Assembly: GCF_004357995.1 (NCBI RefSeq)
Contig: NZ_SMTK01000004.1
Location: 310,001 to 374,000 of the forward strand
Direction of reading: 5' to 3'
DNA length: 64,000 nt
DNA from: Arthrobacter crusticola
Lineage (GTDB): Bacteria; Actinomycetota; Actinomycetes; Actinomycetales; Micrococcaceae
Shown here: positions 8,212-17,883 of the stretch, one piece after another
How positions within the stretch are numbered: position 1 is the stretch's first letter
How the letters are laid out: every line of letters starts with the position of its first letter
Notes under the pieces: model-generated
What the model saw: the letters and a program-made list of their open reading frames with translations, nothing else
Databases searched by the model: none
Told to the model about the DNA's origin: nothing
Position numbers and translations under genes: made by a program

Positions 8212-9753
8212 ATGAACGACTCAGTGACCACCCCATCAGTGAATACAGCACACCTCACCCTCGATCCCCACTTCACGGTCGGGCCCATCAACCGCCGCCT
8301 CTTCGGCTCCTTCGTCGAACACCTCGGCCGCTGCGTCTACGACGGCATCTACGAGCCCGGCCATGCCACGGCAGACTCCGAAGGGTTCCGTGAGGACGTC
8401 ATCGCCCTCGTCCAGGAACTCGGCGTCTCGGCGATCCGCTACCCAGGCGGAAACTTCGTCTCGGGCTTCCGCTGGGAAGACAGCGTCGGCCCCCGCGAGG
8501 ACCGGCCCGTCCGGCTCGACCTCGCCTGGCACTCCACCGAAACCAACCAGGTGGGCCTCCACGAGTTCTCCTCATGGCTGGAGAAGGTCGGCAGCGAACT
8601 CATGCTCGCAGTGAACCTCGGAACCCGCGGCACCCTCGAAGCGCTCGACCTGCTCGAGTACACGAACATCGACAAGGGAACCGCGCTCGCCGACCGCAGG
8701 ATGGGCAACGGCAAGGCGGACCCGTTCGGGGTAAAGATGTGGTGCCTCGGCAACGAGATGGACGGCCCCTGGCAGCTCGGCCACCGGTCCGCCGAGGACT
8801 ACGGGAAGCTCGCCTCCCAGACCGCAAAGGCCATGCGCCAGCTCGATCCCTCGGTTGAGCTCGTCGCCTGCGGCTCCTCAAGCGCCTCCATGCCCACCTT
8901 CGGGGAGTGGGAGCGGACGGTGCTCACCCACGCCTACGACGACGTCGACTACATCTCCTGCCACGCCTACTACGAGGAGAAGAACGGCGACCTCGGCTCG
9001 TTCCTCGCCTCGGCCGTCGACATGGACCGCTTCATCGAATCGGTCGTCGCGACGGCGGACCACGTCAAGGCGGTCCGCGGCAGCAGCAAGACCATCAACA
9101 TTTCCTTCGACGAATGGAACGTCTGGTACATCGAGCGCTACCACGGTGTGGACAAGATCGAGGGCATCGACAACTGGCCGGTGGCGCCGCGCCTGCTTGA
9201 AGACCGCTACTCCGTCGCGGACGCCGTCGTGTTCGGCAATCTCCTGATCTCCCTGCTCAAGCACGCGGACCGTGTCACCTCTGCCTCCCTGGCCCAGCTG
9301 GTGAACGTGATCGCCCCCATCATGACCGAGCCGGGCGGGCCGGCCTGGCGCCAGACCACCTTCTACCCCTTCGCCCTCACCTCCCGGCTGGCCCAGGGGT
9401 CGGTGCTTGAGGTGAAGCTCGACGCCGGCACTTATGACACGGCTGTCTACGGCACCGTGCCGCTCGTCGACGCGGTGGCAACCCACGACGCCGGCGCCGG
9501 CACGGCGGCGGTCTTCCTGGTGAACCGGTCGCAGACCGAGGAAGCCACTGTGACGATCGATTCCGCGGGCCTGGAGTCGCTCCGGCTGATCGAGGCACAC
9601 ACCCTCGCCGACGAGGACTTCTATGCGGCAAACACCCTGCAGGAGCCGGAGCGGGTCGGCCTCGTTTCCAACGACACCGCCTCGGTCTCGGGCTCCACGG
9701 TCACCGTGACGCTGCCCCCGGTGTCCTGGACCGCGCTGGCCCTCGCCCGGTGA
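8212..9753 (+). CDS. abfA: Alpha-N-arabinofuranosidase, GH51, intracellular
   Basis: A 513-residue GH51 enzyme that releases terminal L-arabinofuranose from arabino-oligosaccharides. The family N-terminus INRRLFGSFVEHLGRCVYDG is intact. The acid/base Glu182 sits in CLGNEMDGPW and the nucleophile Glu301 in SFDEWNVWY. The C-terminal beta-domain ends VSWTALAL. There is no signal peptide, so it acts in the cytoplasm on sugars delivered by the importer just upstream. The start at 8212 has AAAGGG and fits the family N-terminus; an upstream in-frame extension would run back into the permease gene. It likely belongs to the importer transcript. Confidence 0.93.
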   Translation: MNDSVTTPSVNTAHLTLDPHFTVGPINRRLFGSFVEHLGRCVYDGIYEPGHATADSEGFREDVIALVQELGVSAIRYPGGNFVSGFRWEDSVGPREDRPVRLDLAWHSTETNQVGLHEFSSWLEKVGSELMLAVNLGTRGTLEALDLLEYTNIDKGTALADRRMGNGKADPFGVKMWCLGNEMDGPWQLGHRSAEDYGKLASQTAKAMRQLDPSVELVACGSSSASMPTFGEWERTVLTHAYDDVDYISCHAYYEEKNGDLGSFLASAVDMDRFIESVVATADHVKAVRGSSKTINISFDEWNVWYIERYHGVDKIEGIDNWPVAPRLLEDRYSVADAVVFGNLLISLLKHADRVTSASLAQLVNVIAPIMTEPGGPAWRQTTFYPFALTSRLAQGSVLEVKLDAGTYDTAVYGTVPLVDAVATHDAGAGTAAVFLVNRSQTEEATVTIDSAGLESLRLIEAHTLADEDFYAANTLQEPERVGLVSNDTASVSGSTVTVTLPPVSWTALALAR

Positions 9754-9832
9754 TGGCTGCCTCCACGGGCCGGTCCGCAGGGGCCGGGTCCGGGGGTGCT
9801 CCGCATCGCCGGTGTGCAGTAGCGTTTCCGCA

Positions 9833-10876
9833 ATGACGGGAAATAACTCCGGGGAAGCGGTGCGGCCCCCACGCGGGGCGAACATCCGCGATGTGGCGCG
9901 CGCTGCCGGCGTCTCCCATCAAACGGTCTCCCGGGTCATCAACGGCCATCCGAGCCTGCGCGAGGAGACCCGGCAGCGGGTTGTCGAGGCGATGGAGCAG
10001 CTTGCCTTCCGGCCCAACCGCGCGGCGCGCGCCCTGGTGACCAGCCGGTCCCGGATCCTCGGGGTCCTGGTGTCCAACGGCCTGGAATACGGGCCGGCGG
10101 CGAGCCTTCAGGCGATCGAGGCAGCAGCGGCCGACGCCGGCTATTCGATCGACATCGCCAACCTCGAAGGAACCGACCGCGACTCGATCGTCGCGGCCCT
10201 GGACCGCCTGATGGACCACGCCGTCGAAGGCCTCGTCATCCTCGCCCCCCAGTCACGGTCGCTGAAGGTAATCGAGGACCTCTCGATCCGGTTGCCCTTC
10301 GTGACGGTCCACTCGACGGGCCGCTTCGTCGACCACCGCCTCTCGGTCGACCAGCTCAGTGGCGCGCGCCTCGCGACACGCCACCTGCTGGAACTGGGGC
10401 ACCGCTCGATCCTCCACCTGGCCGGTCCCGAGGGTTGGGTGGAGACCGCGGCGCGGCTCCAGGGGTACCGGGAGGAGATGGCTGCCTGGCAGGTGCCGGC
10501 ACTGGAGGCTCCGGAGGGGGACTGGACCGCGGAGTCGGGATACCGCATCGGGAAAAAGCTCATGGCGGGACGCTCCTTCAGCGCCGTGTTTTCCTCAAAC
10601 GACCAGATGGCGCTCGGCATGGTCCACGCGCTCGCCGAGGCGGGCCTCCGGGTTCCGCAGGACGTGAGCGTCGTAGGATTCGACGACATCCCGGAAGCCG
10701 CGCACTACCTGCCGCCGCTCACCACGGTGCGCCAGGATTTCCCGGAGCTTGGCCGGCGCTGCGTCGCCGCCCTACTGGGACTGCTCGTCGGAGAACCCTC
10801 CCTGTCGCCGGGCGATGTCGTCCCGGAACTGATCATCCGCGGTTCGACGGCTCCCGTGGCCGCCCGGACCGACTGA
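9833..10876 (+). CDS. LacI-family regulator, probable L-arabinose repressor
   Basis: A 347-residue LacI-type repressor. The helix-turn-helix NIRDVARAAGVSHQTVSRVI is followed by the hinge RPNRAARALVTSRS and a sugar-binding effector domain (VVGFDDIPEAAHYLPPLTTV). Its recognition helix (SHQT) differs from that of the regulator at 3547 (SIKT), so the two should read different operators. It lies directly before araBDA, whose promoter has a different palindrome (11005-11020), so it is the best candidate for the araBDA repressor (inference). No ribosome-binding site precedes the ATG; a TAGCGT box ends 7 bases upstream, which would fit a leaderless transcript. A GTG at 9812 is an alternative start. 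Confidence 0.88.
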   Translation: MTGNNSGEAVRPPRGANIRDVARAAGVSHQTVSRVINGHPSLREETRQRVVEAMEQLAFRPNRAARALVTSRSRILGVLVSNGLEYGPAASLQAIEAAAADAGYSIDIANLEGTDRDSIVAALDRLMDHAVEGLVILAPQSRSLKVIEDLSIRLPFVTVHSTGRFVDHRLSVDQLSGARLATRHLLELGHRSILHLAGPEGWVETAARLQGYREEMAAWQVPALEAPEGDWTAESGYRIGKKLMAGRSFSAVFSSNDQMALGMVHALAEAGLRVPQDVSVVGFDDIPEAAHYLPPLTTVRQDFPELGRRCVAALLGLLVGEPSLSPGDVVPELIIRGSTAPVAARTD

Positions 10877-10984
10877 GACCCGGCTTCCCGGCCGGACCTC
10901 CGACCACAGGGCCGCGGGAGATGCCCGCCCTCCTGTTACCAAACCGTTACCCACCTATCCCGACCCTACCCGGCAACGCGCATG

Positions 10985-11020
10985 TATCGTGGCACGAACA
11001 GTGGATGTGACCGTTCACAT
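10985..11020 (+). promoter_or_regulatory. araBDA promoter element and operator
   Basis: ATGTGACCGTTCACAT (11005-11020) is a near-perfect 16-bp palindrome with central CG, the form recognised by LacI-family repressors. A TG-TATCGT extended -10-like box lies at 10983-10990, which would place transcription start beside the operator. The araB start is 69 bases further on. A closely related copy lies inside araD (13088-13103). Confidence 0.65.
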
Positions 11021-11088
11021 AGATGCCGCCGAGCAGGTCGACTGTCCGTCATCCACCAGTACCACCCGAAGACAATGAGGTTTTTCCA

Positions 11089-12849
11089 GTGAGTGAAGCG
11101 TCCCCCACCCTTCCCCCCGTCCCGCACGCGGCGCCCGGCTTCCCGGCGTCCCGCCCTCGGCAGGGCAGCAGTGACAAGTACGTCATCGGCATCGACTACG
11201 GCACGCTCTCCGGCCGTGCCGTCGTGGTGCGCGTGAGCGATGGCGCCGAGGTCGGTTCGGCAGTTACCGAATACCCGCACGCCGTCATGGACACGGTCCT
11301 TGCCACCACCGGCGCACCGCTTCCCCCCGACTGGGCGCTGCAGGTGCCCGCGGACTACGTCGAGGTGCTCCGCACCGCCGTCCCCGCAGCGGTGCGCGAC
11401 GCCGGCATCCCACCCGAGGACGTCGTCGGCGTGGGAACGGACTTCACTGCCTGCACGATGATCCCCACCACCGCCGACGGCACCCCGCTCAATGAACTGC
11501 CCGGGTACGCCTCCCGTCCCCATGCCTACGTGAAGCTCTGGAAGCACCACGCCGCACAGGGCCAGGCCGACCGCATCAACGAACTCGCCCGGCAGCGCGG
11601 TGAAACCTGGCTGCCCCGGTACGGCGGGCTGATCTCCAGCGAATGGGAGTTCGCCAAGGGACTGCAGCTCCTCGAGGAGGACCCCGAGCTCTACTCCCGC
11701 ATGGACCACTGGGTTGAAGCCGCCGACTGGATTGTCTGGCAGCTGACCGGCCGCTACGTCCGCAACGCCTGCACCGCAGGCTACAAGGGCATCCTCCAGG
11801 ACGGCGCCTACCCCTCCCGGGAATTCCTCTCGGCGCTGAACCCGGACTTCGCCTCCTTCGCCGAGGATAAGGTCGAGCACCCCATCGGTGCGCTCGCCTC
11901 CGCCGCCGGCACACTCTCCGCGGAGGCCGCCGGCTGGACCGGGCTCCCGGAGGGCATCGCCGTCGCAGTGGGCAATGTCGACGCCCACGTCACCGCGCCC
12001 GCGGCGCAGGCCACCGACCCCGGTCAGATGGTCGCCATCATGGGAACCTCGACCTGCCACGTGATGAACTCCGAGGCGCTCCGGGAGGTCCCCGGGATGT
12101 GCGGCGTCGTCGACGGCGGGATCGTCGAGGGACTGTACGGCTACGAGGCCGGACAGTCGGGGGTGGGAGACATCTTCGCCTGGTTCGTCGAGAACCAGGT
12201 TCCCGCGGACGTCTCCGCGGAGGCGGCACGGACAGGACTCAGCGTGCACGAGTACCTGACCGAGCGGGCCCGGCACGAACCCGTCGGCGCCTCGGGCCTG
12301 ATCGCCCTCGACTGGCACTCCGGCAACCGTTCGGTCCTCGTCGACCACGAGCTCTCCGGCCTGGTCGTGGGGCTGACCCTCGCCACCGCACCGCACGAGG
12401 TGTACCGGGCGCTCCTTGAGGCGACGGCCTTCGGCACCCGGAGGATCGTCGAGGCCTTCAACGACTCAGGCGTCCCGGTGACCGAATTCGTGGCGGCAGG
12501 TGGGCTCATCCGGAACTCCTTCCTGATGCAGACCTACGCGGACGTGTTGAATCTGCCCATCTCCGTCATCGGCAGCGCCCAGGGCCCGGCGCTCGGCTCC
12601 GCCATCCATGCCGCTGTCGCCGCGGGAGAGTACCCGGACATCTCCGCAGCCGCCGGGGCGATGGGCCGCCTGCAGCGGGCGGCGTTCACCCCCGATCCCG
12701 GCAGGGCCGAGGCCTACACCGCGCTGTACGCCGAGTACCGGGAGCTTCACGACTACTTCGGCCGCGGCGGCAATAACGTGATGCGCAGGCTCAAGGCGAT
12801 GCGGCGCTCCGCCCTTTCGGTTTCCTCGGTGCAGGCGGTGTCGGCATGA
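11089..12849 (+). CDS. araB: Ribulokinase
   Basis: A 586-residue FGGY-family kinase that phosphorylates L-ribulose to L-ribulose 5-phosphate. After about 30 non-conserved Pro-rich residues, the ATPase core starts with KYVIGIDYGTLSGRAVVVRV. It then has GTDFTACTMIPTTADGTPL, MGTSTCHVMNS and YGYEAGQSGVGDIFAWF, all ribulokinase hallmarks. The GTG at 11089 was chosen because TGAGG lies 8 bases upstream; an earlier in-frame ATG would place the operator against the start. It overlaps araD by 4 bases and is the first gene of araBDA. The Pro-rich N-terminal extension is longer than in enterobacterial AraB. Confidence 0.95.
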   Translation: MSEASPTLPPVPHAAPGFPASRPRQGSSDKYVIGIDYGTLSGRAVVVRVSDGAEVGSAVTEYPHAVMDTVLATTGAPLPPDWALQVPADYVEVLRTAVPAAVRDAGIPPEDVVGVGTDFTACTMIPTTADGTPLNELPGYASRPHAYVKLWKHHAAQGQADRINELARQRGETWLPRYGGLISSEWEFAKGLQLLEEDPELYSRMDHWVEAADWIVWQLTGRYVRNACTAGYKGILQDGAYPSREFLSALNPDFASFAEDKVEHPIGALASAAGTLSAEAAGWTGLPEGIAVAVGNVDAHVTAPAAQATDPGQMVAIMGTSTCHVMNSEALREVPGMCGVVDGGIVEGLYGYEAGQSGVGDIFAWFVENQVPADVSAEAARTGLSVHEYLTERARHEPVGASGLIALDWHSGNRSVLVDHELSGLVVGLTLATAPHEVYRALLEATAFGTRRIVEAFNDSGVPVTEFVAAGGLIRNSFLMQTYADVLNLPISVIGSAQGPALGSAIHAAVAAGEYPDISAAAGAMGRLQRAAFTPDPGRAEAYTALYAEYRELHDYFGRGGNNVMRRLKAMRRSALSVSSVQAVSA

Positions 12850-13568
12850 ACGACAACAGTGCCGCCCTTGAGGAGGCAATCGCCCGCACCCGCAAGGAGG
12901 TCGCCGACCTGCACGCCGAACTCGTGCGCTACGGGCTGGTCGTGTGGACGGGCGGCAACGTCTCGGGCCGCGTCCCCGGAGCGGACCTGTTCGTCATCAA
13001 GCCCAGCGGGGTCGGCTACGACGAGCTCACCGCCGACAACCAGATCCTCTGCACGCTCGATGGCACCGTCGTCGCGGGAACCGCGGGATGTGAACGTTCA
13101 CCCTCGAGTGACACGGCCGCCCACGCCTATGTGTACCGGCATCTTCCCGAGGTGGGCGGGGTGGTCCACACCCACTCGACCTACGCCACCGCCTGGGCGG
13201 CCCGCGGCGAGGCGATCCCCTGCGTCCTCACGGCGATGGCCGACGAGTTCGGCGGAGAGGTGCCGGTCGGCCCGTTCGCCGTCATCGGTGATGACTCCAT
13301 CGGCAGGGGCATCGTCGAAACCCTGGCAGGGCACCGGTCGCGGGCCGTGTTGATGAAGAACCACGGCCCCTTCACCATCGGCAAGGACGCCCGCGATGCC
13401 GTCAAGGCCGCCGTCATGCTCGAAGACGTCGCCCGCACCGTGCATCTCTCCCGCCAGCTGGGAGAGCCGACGGCGATCGCCGCAACGCACGTCGATTCCC
13501 TGTTCGACCGCTACCAGAACGTCTATGGCCAGCCCGCACCGGCCTCAACCACAGCAGGAGCAAACTGA
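12846..13568 (+). CDS. araD: L-ribulose-5-phosphate 4-epimerase
   Basis: A 240-residue class II aldolase-family epimerase that converts L-ribulose 5-phosphate to D-xylulose 5-phosphate. Visible motifs are [36 protein letters not shown], the zinc ligands His108 and His110 in [11 protein letters not shown], and His173 in KNHGPFTIG. It overlaps araB by ATGA and araA by one base. Codons for the poorly conserved Cys-Glu-Arg-Ser stretch just before PSSD spell a near-copy of the araB operator, so the gene may carry an internal regulatory site. Confidence 0.95.
   Translation: MNDNSAALEEAIARTRKEVADLHAELVRYGLVVWTGGNVSGRVPGADLFVIKPSGVGYDELTADNQILCTLDGTVVAGTAGCERSPSSDTAAHAYVYRHLPEVGGVVHTHSTYATAWAARGEAIPCVLTAMADEFGGEVPVGPFAVIGDDSIGRGIVETLAGHRSRAVLMKNHGPFTIGKDARDAVKAAVMLEDVARTVHLSRQLGEPTAIAATHVDSLFDRYQNVYGQPAPASTTAGAN
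13088..13103. promoter_or_regulatory. Candidate second ara operator inside araD
   Basis: ATGTGAACGTTCACCC matches the operator at 11005-11020 at 13 of 16 positions and contains the perfect 12-bp palindrome GTGAACGTTCAC (13090-13101). It sits inside the araD coding region about 2.08 kb downstream of the first site. It could be an auxiliary site for DNA looping or roadblock repression. This is inference from sequence only. Confidence 0.5.
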
Positions 13569-15082
13569 TGGCCCCCCTCAGCACCACCCTCGACAGCTAC
13601 GAGATCTGGTTCCTCACCGGCAGCCAGGACCTTTACGGCGAGGAGACCCTCGCCCAGGTGGAGACGCAGTCCCAGGAGATCGTGAAGATCCTCAACGACT
13701 CGGGACTGCCCGTGAAGGTCGTCTGGAAACCCACCCTCAAGGACTCGGATTCGATCCGCAGGATGGCACTGGAGGCCAATGCGGCCGACGGCGCGATCGG
13801 GGTCATGGCCTGGATGCACACCTTCAGCCCCGCCAAGATGTGGATTGCCGGCCTCGATGCTCTGCGCAAGCCGCTGCTCCACCTGCACACCCAGATCAAC
13901 GTCGCCCTGCCCTGGGCCACAATCGACTTCGACTTCATGAACCTTAACCAGGCCGCCCACGGCGACCGCGAGTTCGGGTACATCCAGTCGCGGCTCGGCG
14001 TGCCCCGCAAGACCGTCGTCGGGCACGTCACCAATCCCGCCGTCACCGCCCAGGTCTCAAGCTGGCAGCGCGCCTGCGCCGGCTGGGCCGCCGTTCACGA
14101 ACTGAAGGTCGCCCGCTTCGGCGACAACATGCGCAACGTCGCCGTCACCGAGGGGGACAAGACCGAGGCCGAACTGCGCTTCGGCGTCTCGATCAACACC
14201 TGGGGCGTTAACGACCTCGTCGAGGTGGTCGACGCCCAGCCGGAGCACCTCATCGACGAGCTCGTCGCCGAATACGAGGAAAGCTACGACGTCGCACCTG
14301 TTCTGCTGCGCGGCGGCGATCGCCACGAATCGCTGCGCTACGGCGCCCGCCTCGAACTGGGCCTTCTCGCCTTCCTCGAAGCCGGCGGCTTCGGCGCCTT
14401 CACGACGAGTTTCGAGGACCTCGGCGGCCTGCGCCAGCTTCCCGGCCTCGCCGTGCAGCGGCTCATGGCCAAGGGCTACGGCTTCGGCGCCGAAGGCGAC
14501 TGGAAGACCGCTGTCCTGGTGCGCGCCGCGAAGGTCATGGGTGCAGGCCTGCCCGGCGGCGCCTCGCTGATGGAGGACTACACCTACCACCTCGTCCCGG
14601 GGGAGGAGAAGATCCTCGGCGCCCACATGCTCGAGATCTGCCCGACCCTGACCACGGCGCGTCCCTCCCTCGAGGTGCACCCCCTGGGCATCGGCGGCCG
14701 GGAGGACCCGGTCCGGCTCGTGTTCGACACCGACCCCGGACCCGGCGTCGTCGTCGCCCTCTCCGACATGCGCGACCGCTTCCGGCTCACCGCCAACGCC
14801 GTCGACGTCGTACCCCCTGACGCGCCGCTGCCGAACCTTCCGGTGGCCCGGGCCGTCTGGAAACCCGCTCCGGACCTCGCGACCTCGGCCGCGGCCTGGC
14901 TCAGCGCCGGTGCCGCCCACCACACGGTGCTCAGCACGGCGGTCGGACTCGACGTCTTCGAGGACTTCGCCGTGATCGCCGAAACAGAACTCCTGCGCAT
15001 CGACGACTCGACGACCCTGCGGGAATTCCAGCGCGAACTGCGCTGGAACGCGGCCTACTACCGGCTCGCCTCAAAACTGTAA
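13568..15082 (+). CDS. araA: L-arabinose isomerase
   Basis: A 504-residue isomerase that converts L-arabinose to L-ribulose in the cytoplasm, first step of the pathway, using Mn2+. The N-terminus [17 protein letters not shown] and internal [33 protein letters not shown] and [19 protein letters not shown] blocks are characteristic, and the length is standard. It is the third gene of araBDA; AGGAG precedes the ATG and the start overlaps the araD stop by one base (TGATG). A GC-rich hairpin and then a sugar-binding protein follow, so transcription may continue into the transporter. Confidence 0.97.
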   Translation: MAPLSTTLDSYEIWFLTGSQDLYGEETLAQVETQSQEIVKILNDSGLPVKVVWKPTLKDSDSIRRMALEANAADGAIGVMAWMHTFSPAKMWIAGLDALRKPLLHLHTQINVALPWATIDFDFMNLNQAAHGDREFGYIQSRLGVPRKTVVGHVTNPAVTAQVSSWQRACAGWAAVHELKVARFGDNMRNVAVTEGDKTEAELRFGVSINTWGVNDLVEVVDAQPEHLIDELVAEYEESYDVAPVLLRGGDRHESLRYGARLELGLLAFLEAGGFGAFTTSFEDLGGLRQLPGLAVQRLMAKGYGFGAEGDWKTAVLVRAAKVMGAGLPGGASLMEDYTYHLVPGEEKILGAHMLEICPTLTTARPSLEVHPLGIGGREDPVRLVFDTDPGPGVVVALSDMRDRFRLTANAVDVVPPDAPLPNLPVARAVWKPAPDLATSAAAWLSAGAAHHTVLSTAVGLDVFEDFAVIAETELLRIDDSTTLREFQRELRWNAAYYRLASKL

Positions 15083-15095
15083 TCACCGCAGCAAC

Positions 15096-15115
15096 CCCGG
15101 GCGACGGCGCCCGGG
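15096..15115 (+). terminator. Hairpin between araA and the sugar-binding protein
   Basis: An 8-bp perfect stem (CCCGGGCG / CGCCCGGG) with ACGG loop follows the araA stop by 13 bases. There is no U-run, and the next gene starts 20 bases later with its own GAAAGGG. It may be a leaky terminator or a processing/stability element separating araBDA from the transporter genes. Confidence 0.5.
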
Positions 15116-15135
15116 CCGACGAAAGGGAAACCCCG

Positions 15136-16254
15136 ATGAACAAGAACTTCCTCAAGGGCATCGCCGCAGCCGGCGTGCTCGCGCTCAGCCTGAGCGCCTG
15201 CGGCGGCAGCCGCGGCGCGAGCGCCGAAGCAGAAGGCGGCGGAGGCTCGAACGAAGGCGCCAAGATCGGCGTCGCGATGCCGACCCAGCAGTCCGAACGC
15301 TGGATCGCCGACGGCGAGAACGTCAAGAGCCAGCTCGAGGAACTCGGCTACGAGGTCGACCTCCAGTACGCGAACGACGACATCCCCACCCAGGTCTCCC
15401 AGATCGAAAACATGATCAACGGCGGCGCGAAGGCCCTCGTGATCGCCTCGATCGACGGCACCACCCTCACCAGCGTCCTCGACACCGCCGAATCGCAGGA
15501 CATCCCCGTCATCGCCTATGACCGCCTGATCAACGGCTCTGAGACCGTCGACTACTACACGACGTTCGACAACTTCGAGGTCGGCGTCCAGCAGGCGACC
15601 TCCCTGCTGACCGGGCTCGGCGTGCTCGACGAAAACGGCGAGGAAACCGGCGAGAAGGGGCCTTTCAACGTCGAGCTCTTCGCCGGAAGCCCCGACGACA
15701 ACAACGCCACCTTCTTCTGGGACGGTGCCATGGAGGTCCTTCAGCCCCACCTCGACAGCGGCGTGCTGACGGTCCCCAGCGGCCAGACCGACTTCGAGCA
15801 GGCCGCGATCCTGCGCTGGCTCCCCGACACCGCCCAGGACCGCATGGAGGACCTGCTGACCGTCGGCGAAGGCAAGCGCCTCGACGGCGTCCTCTCGCCC
15901 TACGACGGTCTGTCCATCGGCATCATTTCGGCCCTGACCTCCGGCGGGTACTCCAAGGACGACCTCCCCGTGGTCACAGGCCAGGACGCCGAGGTCGGCT
16001 CGGTGAAGTCCATCATGGCCGGCGAGCAGTACTCGACGATCTTCAAGGACGTCCGGGAACTCGGCAAGCGCGCCGTCACCATGGTCGATTCGCTGATGAA
16101 GGGCGAGGAGCCGGAGGTCAACGACGAGGAGACCTACGACAACGGCGAGAAGATCGTTCCCTCCTACCTGCTCGAATCGGAGATCGTCACCAAGGACAAC
16201 TACGAGAAGAGCCTGGTCGAAACCGGCTACTACACCGAAGACGACCTGAAGTAG
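15136..16254 (+). CDS. Multiple-sugar-binding lipoprotein, ChvE family
   Basis: A 372-residue binding protein of a CUT2 monosaccharide ABC transporter. The signal peptide ends at LSLSAC (lipid-modified Cys22), then a Gly/Glu-rich linker leads to [13 protein letters not shown] and the two-lobe fold with [26 protein letters not shown] and [14 protein letters not shown]. This matches the ChvE/xylose-arabinose type rather than RbsB. The order binding protein, double ATPase, permease equals chvE-gguA-gguB. It follows araBDA, so L-arabinose (and perhaps xylose or galactose) is the likely substrate. Confidence 0.93.
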   Translation: MNKNFLKGIAAAGVLALSLSACGGSRGASAEAEGGGGSNEGAKIGVAMPTQQSERWIADGENVKSQLEELGYEVDLQYANDDIPTQVSQIENMINGGAKALVIASIDGTTLTSVLDTAESQDIPVIAYDRLINGSETVDYYTTFDNFEVGVQQATSLLTGLGVLDENGEETGEKGPFNVELFAGSPDDNNATFFWDGAMEVLQPHLDSGVLTVPSGQTDFEQAAILRWLPDTAQDRMEDLLTVGEGKRLDGVLSPYDGLSIGIISALTSGGYSKDDLPVVTGQDAEVGSVKSIMAGEQYSTIFKDVRELGKRAVTMVDSLMKGEEPEVNDEETYDNGEKIVPSYLLESEIVTKDNYEKSLVETGYYTEDDLK

Positions 16255-16276
16255 CACGGCCCGAACCAAGCACAGT

Positions 16277-16302
16277 GCCGGGCGGTGGTGATGCCGCCCG
16301 GC
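16277..16302 (+). terminator. Hairpin after the ChvE-type binding protein gene
   Basis: A 9-bp perfect stem (GCCGGGCGG / CCGCCCGGC) with an 8-base loop lies 22 bases after the stop codon. There is no U-run. The placement matches the hairpin after the other binding-protein gene (6194-6230), suggesting differential expression of binding protein over ATPase and permease. Confidence 0.6.
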
Positions 16303-16348
16303 CTGCTGTTCAGCACATCGAATCACTCAAACTTCCAAAGGACGCTCA

Positions 16349-17878
16349 ATGACCGAGCACATTCTTGAGATGCGTGGGATCAGCAAGACGTTCCCCGGGG
16401 TCAAGGCCCTCTCCGACGTCAACCTCGCGGTGTCGCGGGGTGAGGTCCATGCGATCTGCGGTGAGAACGGCGCAGGCAAGTCGACCCTCATGAAGGTGCT
16501 GTCCGGCGTCTACCCGCACGGCACCTACGAGGGCGACATTCGATTCGACGGCGAAGCCGTCTCCTTCAAGGACATCAAGGACAGCGAGCACAGTGGCATC
16601 GTGATCATTCACCAGGAGCTGGCGCTGTCGCCGTACCTCTCCGTCGCTGAGAACATCTTCCTTGGCAACGAGCGCTCGAGCCGGGGCTTCATCGACTGGA
16701 ATGAAACCAATGTCGAGGCCGCCAAGCTGCTCAAGCGCGTCGGGCTGACGCTCAATCCGGTGGTGCGGGCCGGCGATATCGGGGTCGGCAAGCAGCAGCT
16801 CGTGGAGATCGCCAAGGCGCTGTCGAAGAACGTGAAGCTGCTCATCCTCGATGAACCGACAGCCGCGCTCAATGACGAGGACTCCGCGCACCTGCTGGGC
16901 CTGGTGAAGGGGCTGCGTGATGAAGGGGTCACCTCCATCATCATCAGCCACAAGCTCAATGAGATCCGCGCCATCGCCGACTCCGTGACGATCCTGCGCG
17001 ACGGCAGGACCATCGAGACGCTGAGCCTCCACGATGGTTCGGTCACCGAGGACCGCATCATCAAGGGCATGGTCGGCCGCGAGCTGAAGAACCGCTACCC
17101 GGAGCGCAAGCCCTCGATCGGAGCCGAAATCCTTCGGGTCGAAGACTGGACCGTGCACCACCCGCAGGAGCACTCGCGGGTCATCGTCGACCGCGCGAAC
17201 CTCAGCGTGCGGGCCGGGGAGATCGTCGGCGTCGCGGGCCTGATGGGCGCCGGACGGACCGAACTTGCCATGAGCATCTTCGGGCGCAGCTACGGCTCGA
17301 ACATCTCCGGAAAGCTGTACAAGGACGGAAAGGAAATCTCGGTCCGCACTGTCAGCGAGGCCATCCGCCACGGCATCGCCTACGCCACCGAGGACCGCAA
17401 GCGGTACGGGCTGAACCTCCTCGACGACATCAAGCGCAATATCTCCGGCGCCGCGCTGGGCAAGCTCGCCCGTCGCGGCTGGGTCGACAGCGGCCGCGAA
17501 GCGGTCGTGGCCGGGGGATACCGGACCTCGATGAACATCAAGGCGCCCTCGGTCACCTCCGTGACGGGGAAGCTCTCGGGAGGGAACCAGCAGAAGGTGG
17601 TGCTCTCCAAGTGGATGTTCGCCGATCCGGATGTGCTCATCCTCGATGAGCCCACGCGCGGGATCGACGTCGGCGCCAAGTACGAGATCTACACGATCAT
17701 CAATTCGCTTGCGGCCCAGGGTAAGGCGGTGGTCGTCATCTCCTCGGAGCTGCCGGAACTGCTTGGCATCTGCGACCGCATCTACACCCTCGCCGAGGGC
17801 TCGATCACCGCCGAGGTACCGATAGGCGAGGCGACGCCCGAGCTCCTCATGCAGCACATGACAAAGGAAAAGGACTGA
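16349..17878 (+). CDS. Multiple-sugar ABC transporter ATP-binding protein (GguA/MmsA-like)
   Basis: A 509-residue protein with two fused ABC domains, typical of CUT2 transporters. The first domain has Walker [10 protein letters not shown], signature [14 protein letters not shown] and Walker [12 protein letters not shown]. The second has the degenerate P-loop GLMGAGRTE, then [14 protein letters not shown] and [11 protein letters not shown]. It energises the permease encoded 6 bases downstream. AAAGGA precedes the ATG. It works in the cytoplasm at the membrane with the ChvE-type binding protein. Confidence 0.95.
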   Translation: MTEHILEMRGISKTFPGVKALSDVNLAVSRGEVHAICGENGAGKSTLMKVLSGVYPHGTYEGDIRFDGEAVSFKDIKDSEHSGIVIIHQELALSPYLSVAENIFLGNERSSRGFIDWNETNVEAAKLLKRVGLTLNPVVRAGDIGVGKQQLVEIAKALSKNVKLLILDEPTAALNDEDSAHLLGLVKGLRDEGVTSIIISHKLNEIRAIADSVTILRDGRTIETLSLHDGSVTEDRIIKGMVGRELKNRYPERKPSIGAEILRVEDWTVHHPQEHSRVIVDRANLSVRAGEIVGVAGLMGAGRTELAMSIFGRSYGSNISGKLYKDGKEISVRTVSEAIRHGIAYATEDRKRYGLNLLDDIKRNISGAALGKLARRGWVDSGREAVVAGGYRTSMNIKAPSVTSVTGKLSGGNQQKVVLSKWMFADPDVLILDEPTRGIDVGAKYEIYTIINSLAAQGKAVVVISSELPELLGICDRIYTLAEGSITAEVPIGEATPELLMQHMTKEKD

Positions 17879-17883
17879 ACCCC

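Noticed and set aside
10966-12396. A 476-codon minus-strand frame opposite araB
   Set aside because: It covers the araB coding region and its promoter, shows no motifs, and arises from codon bias.
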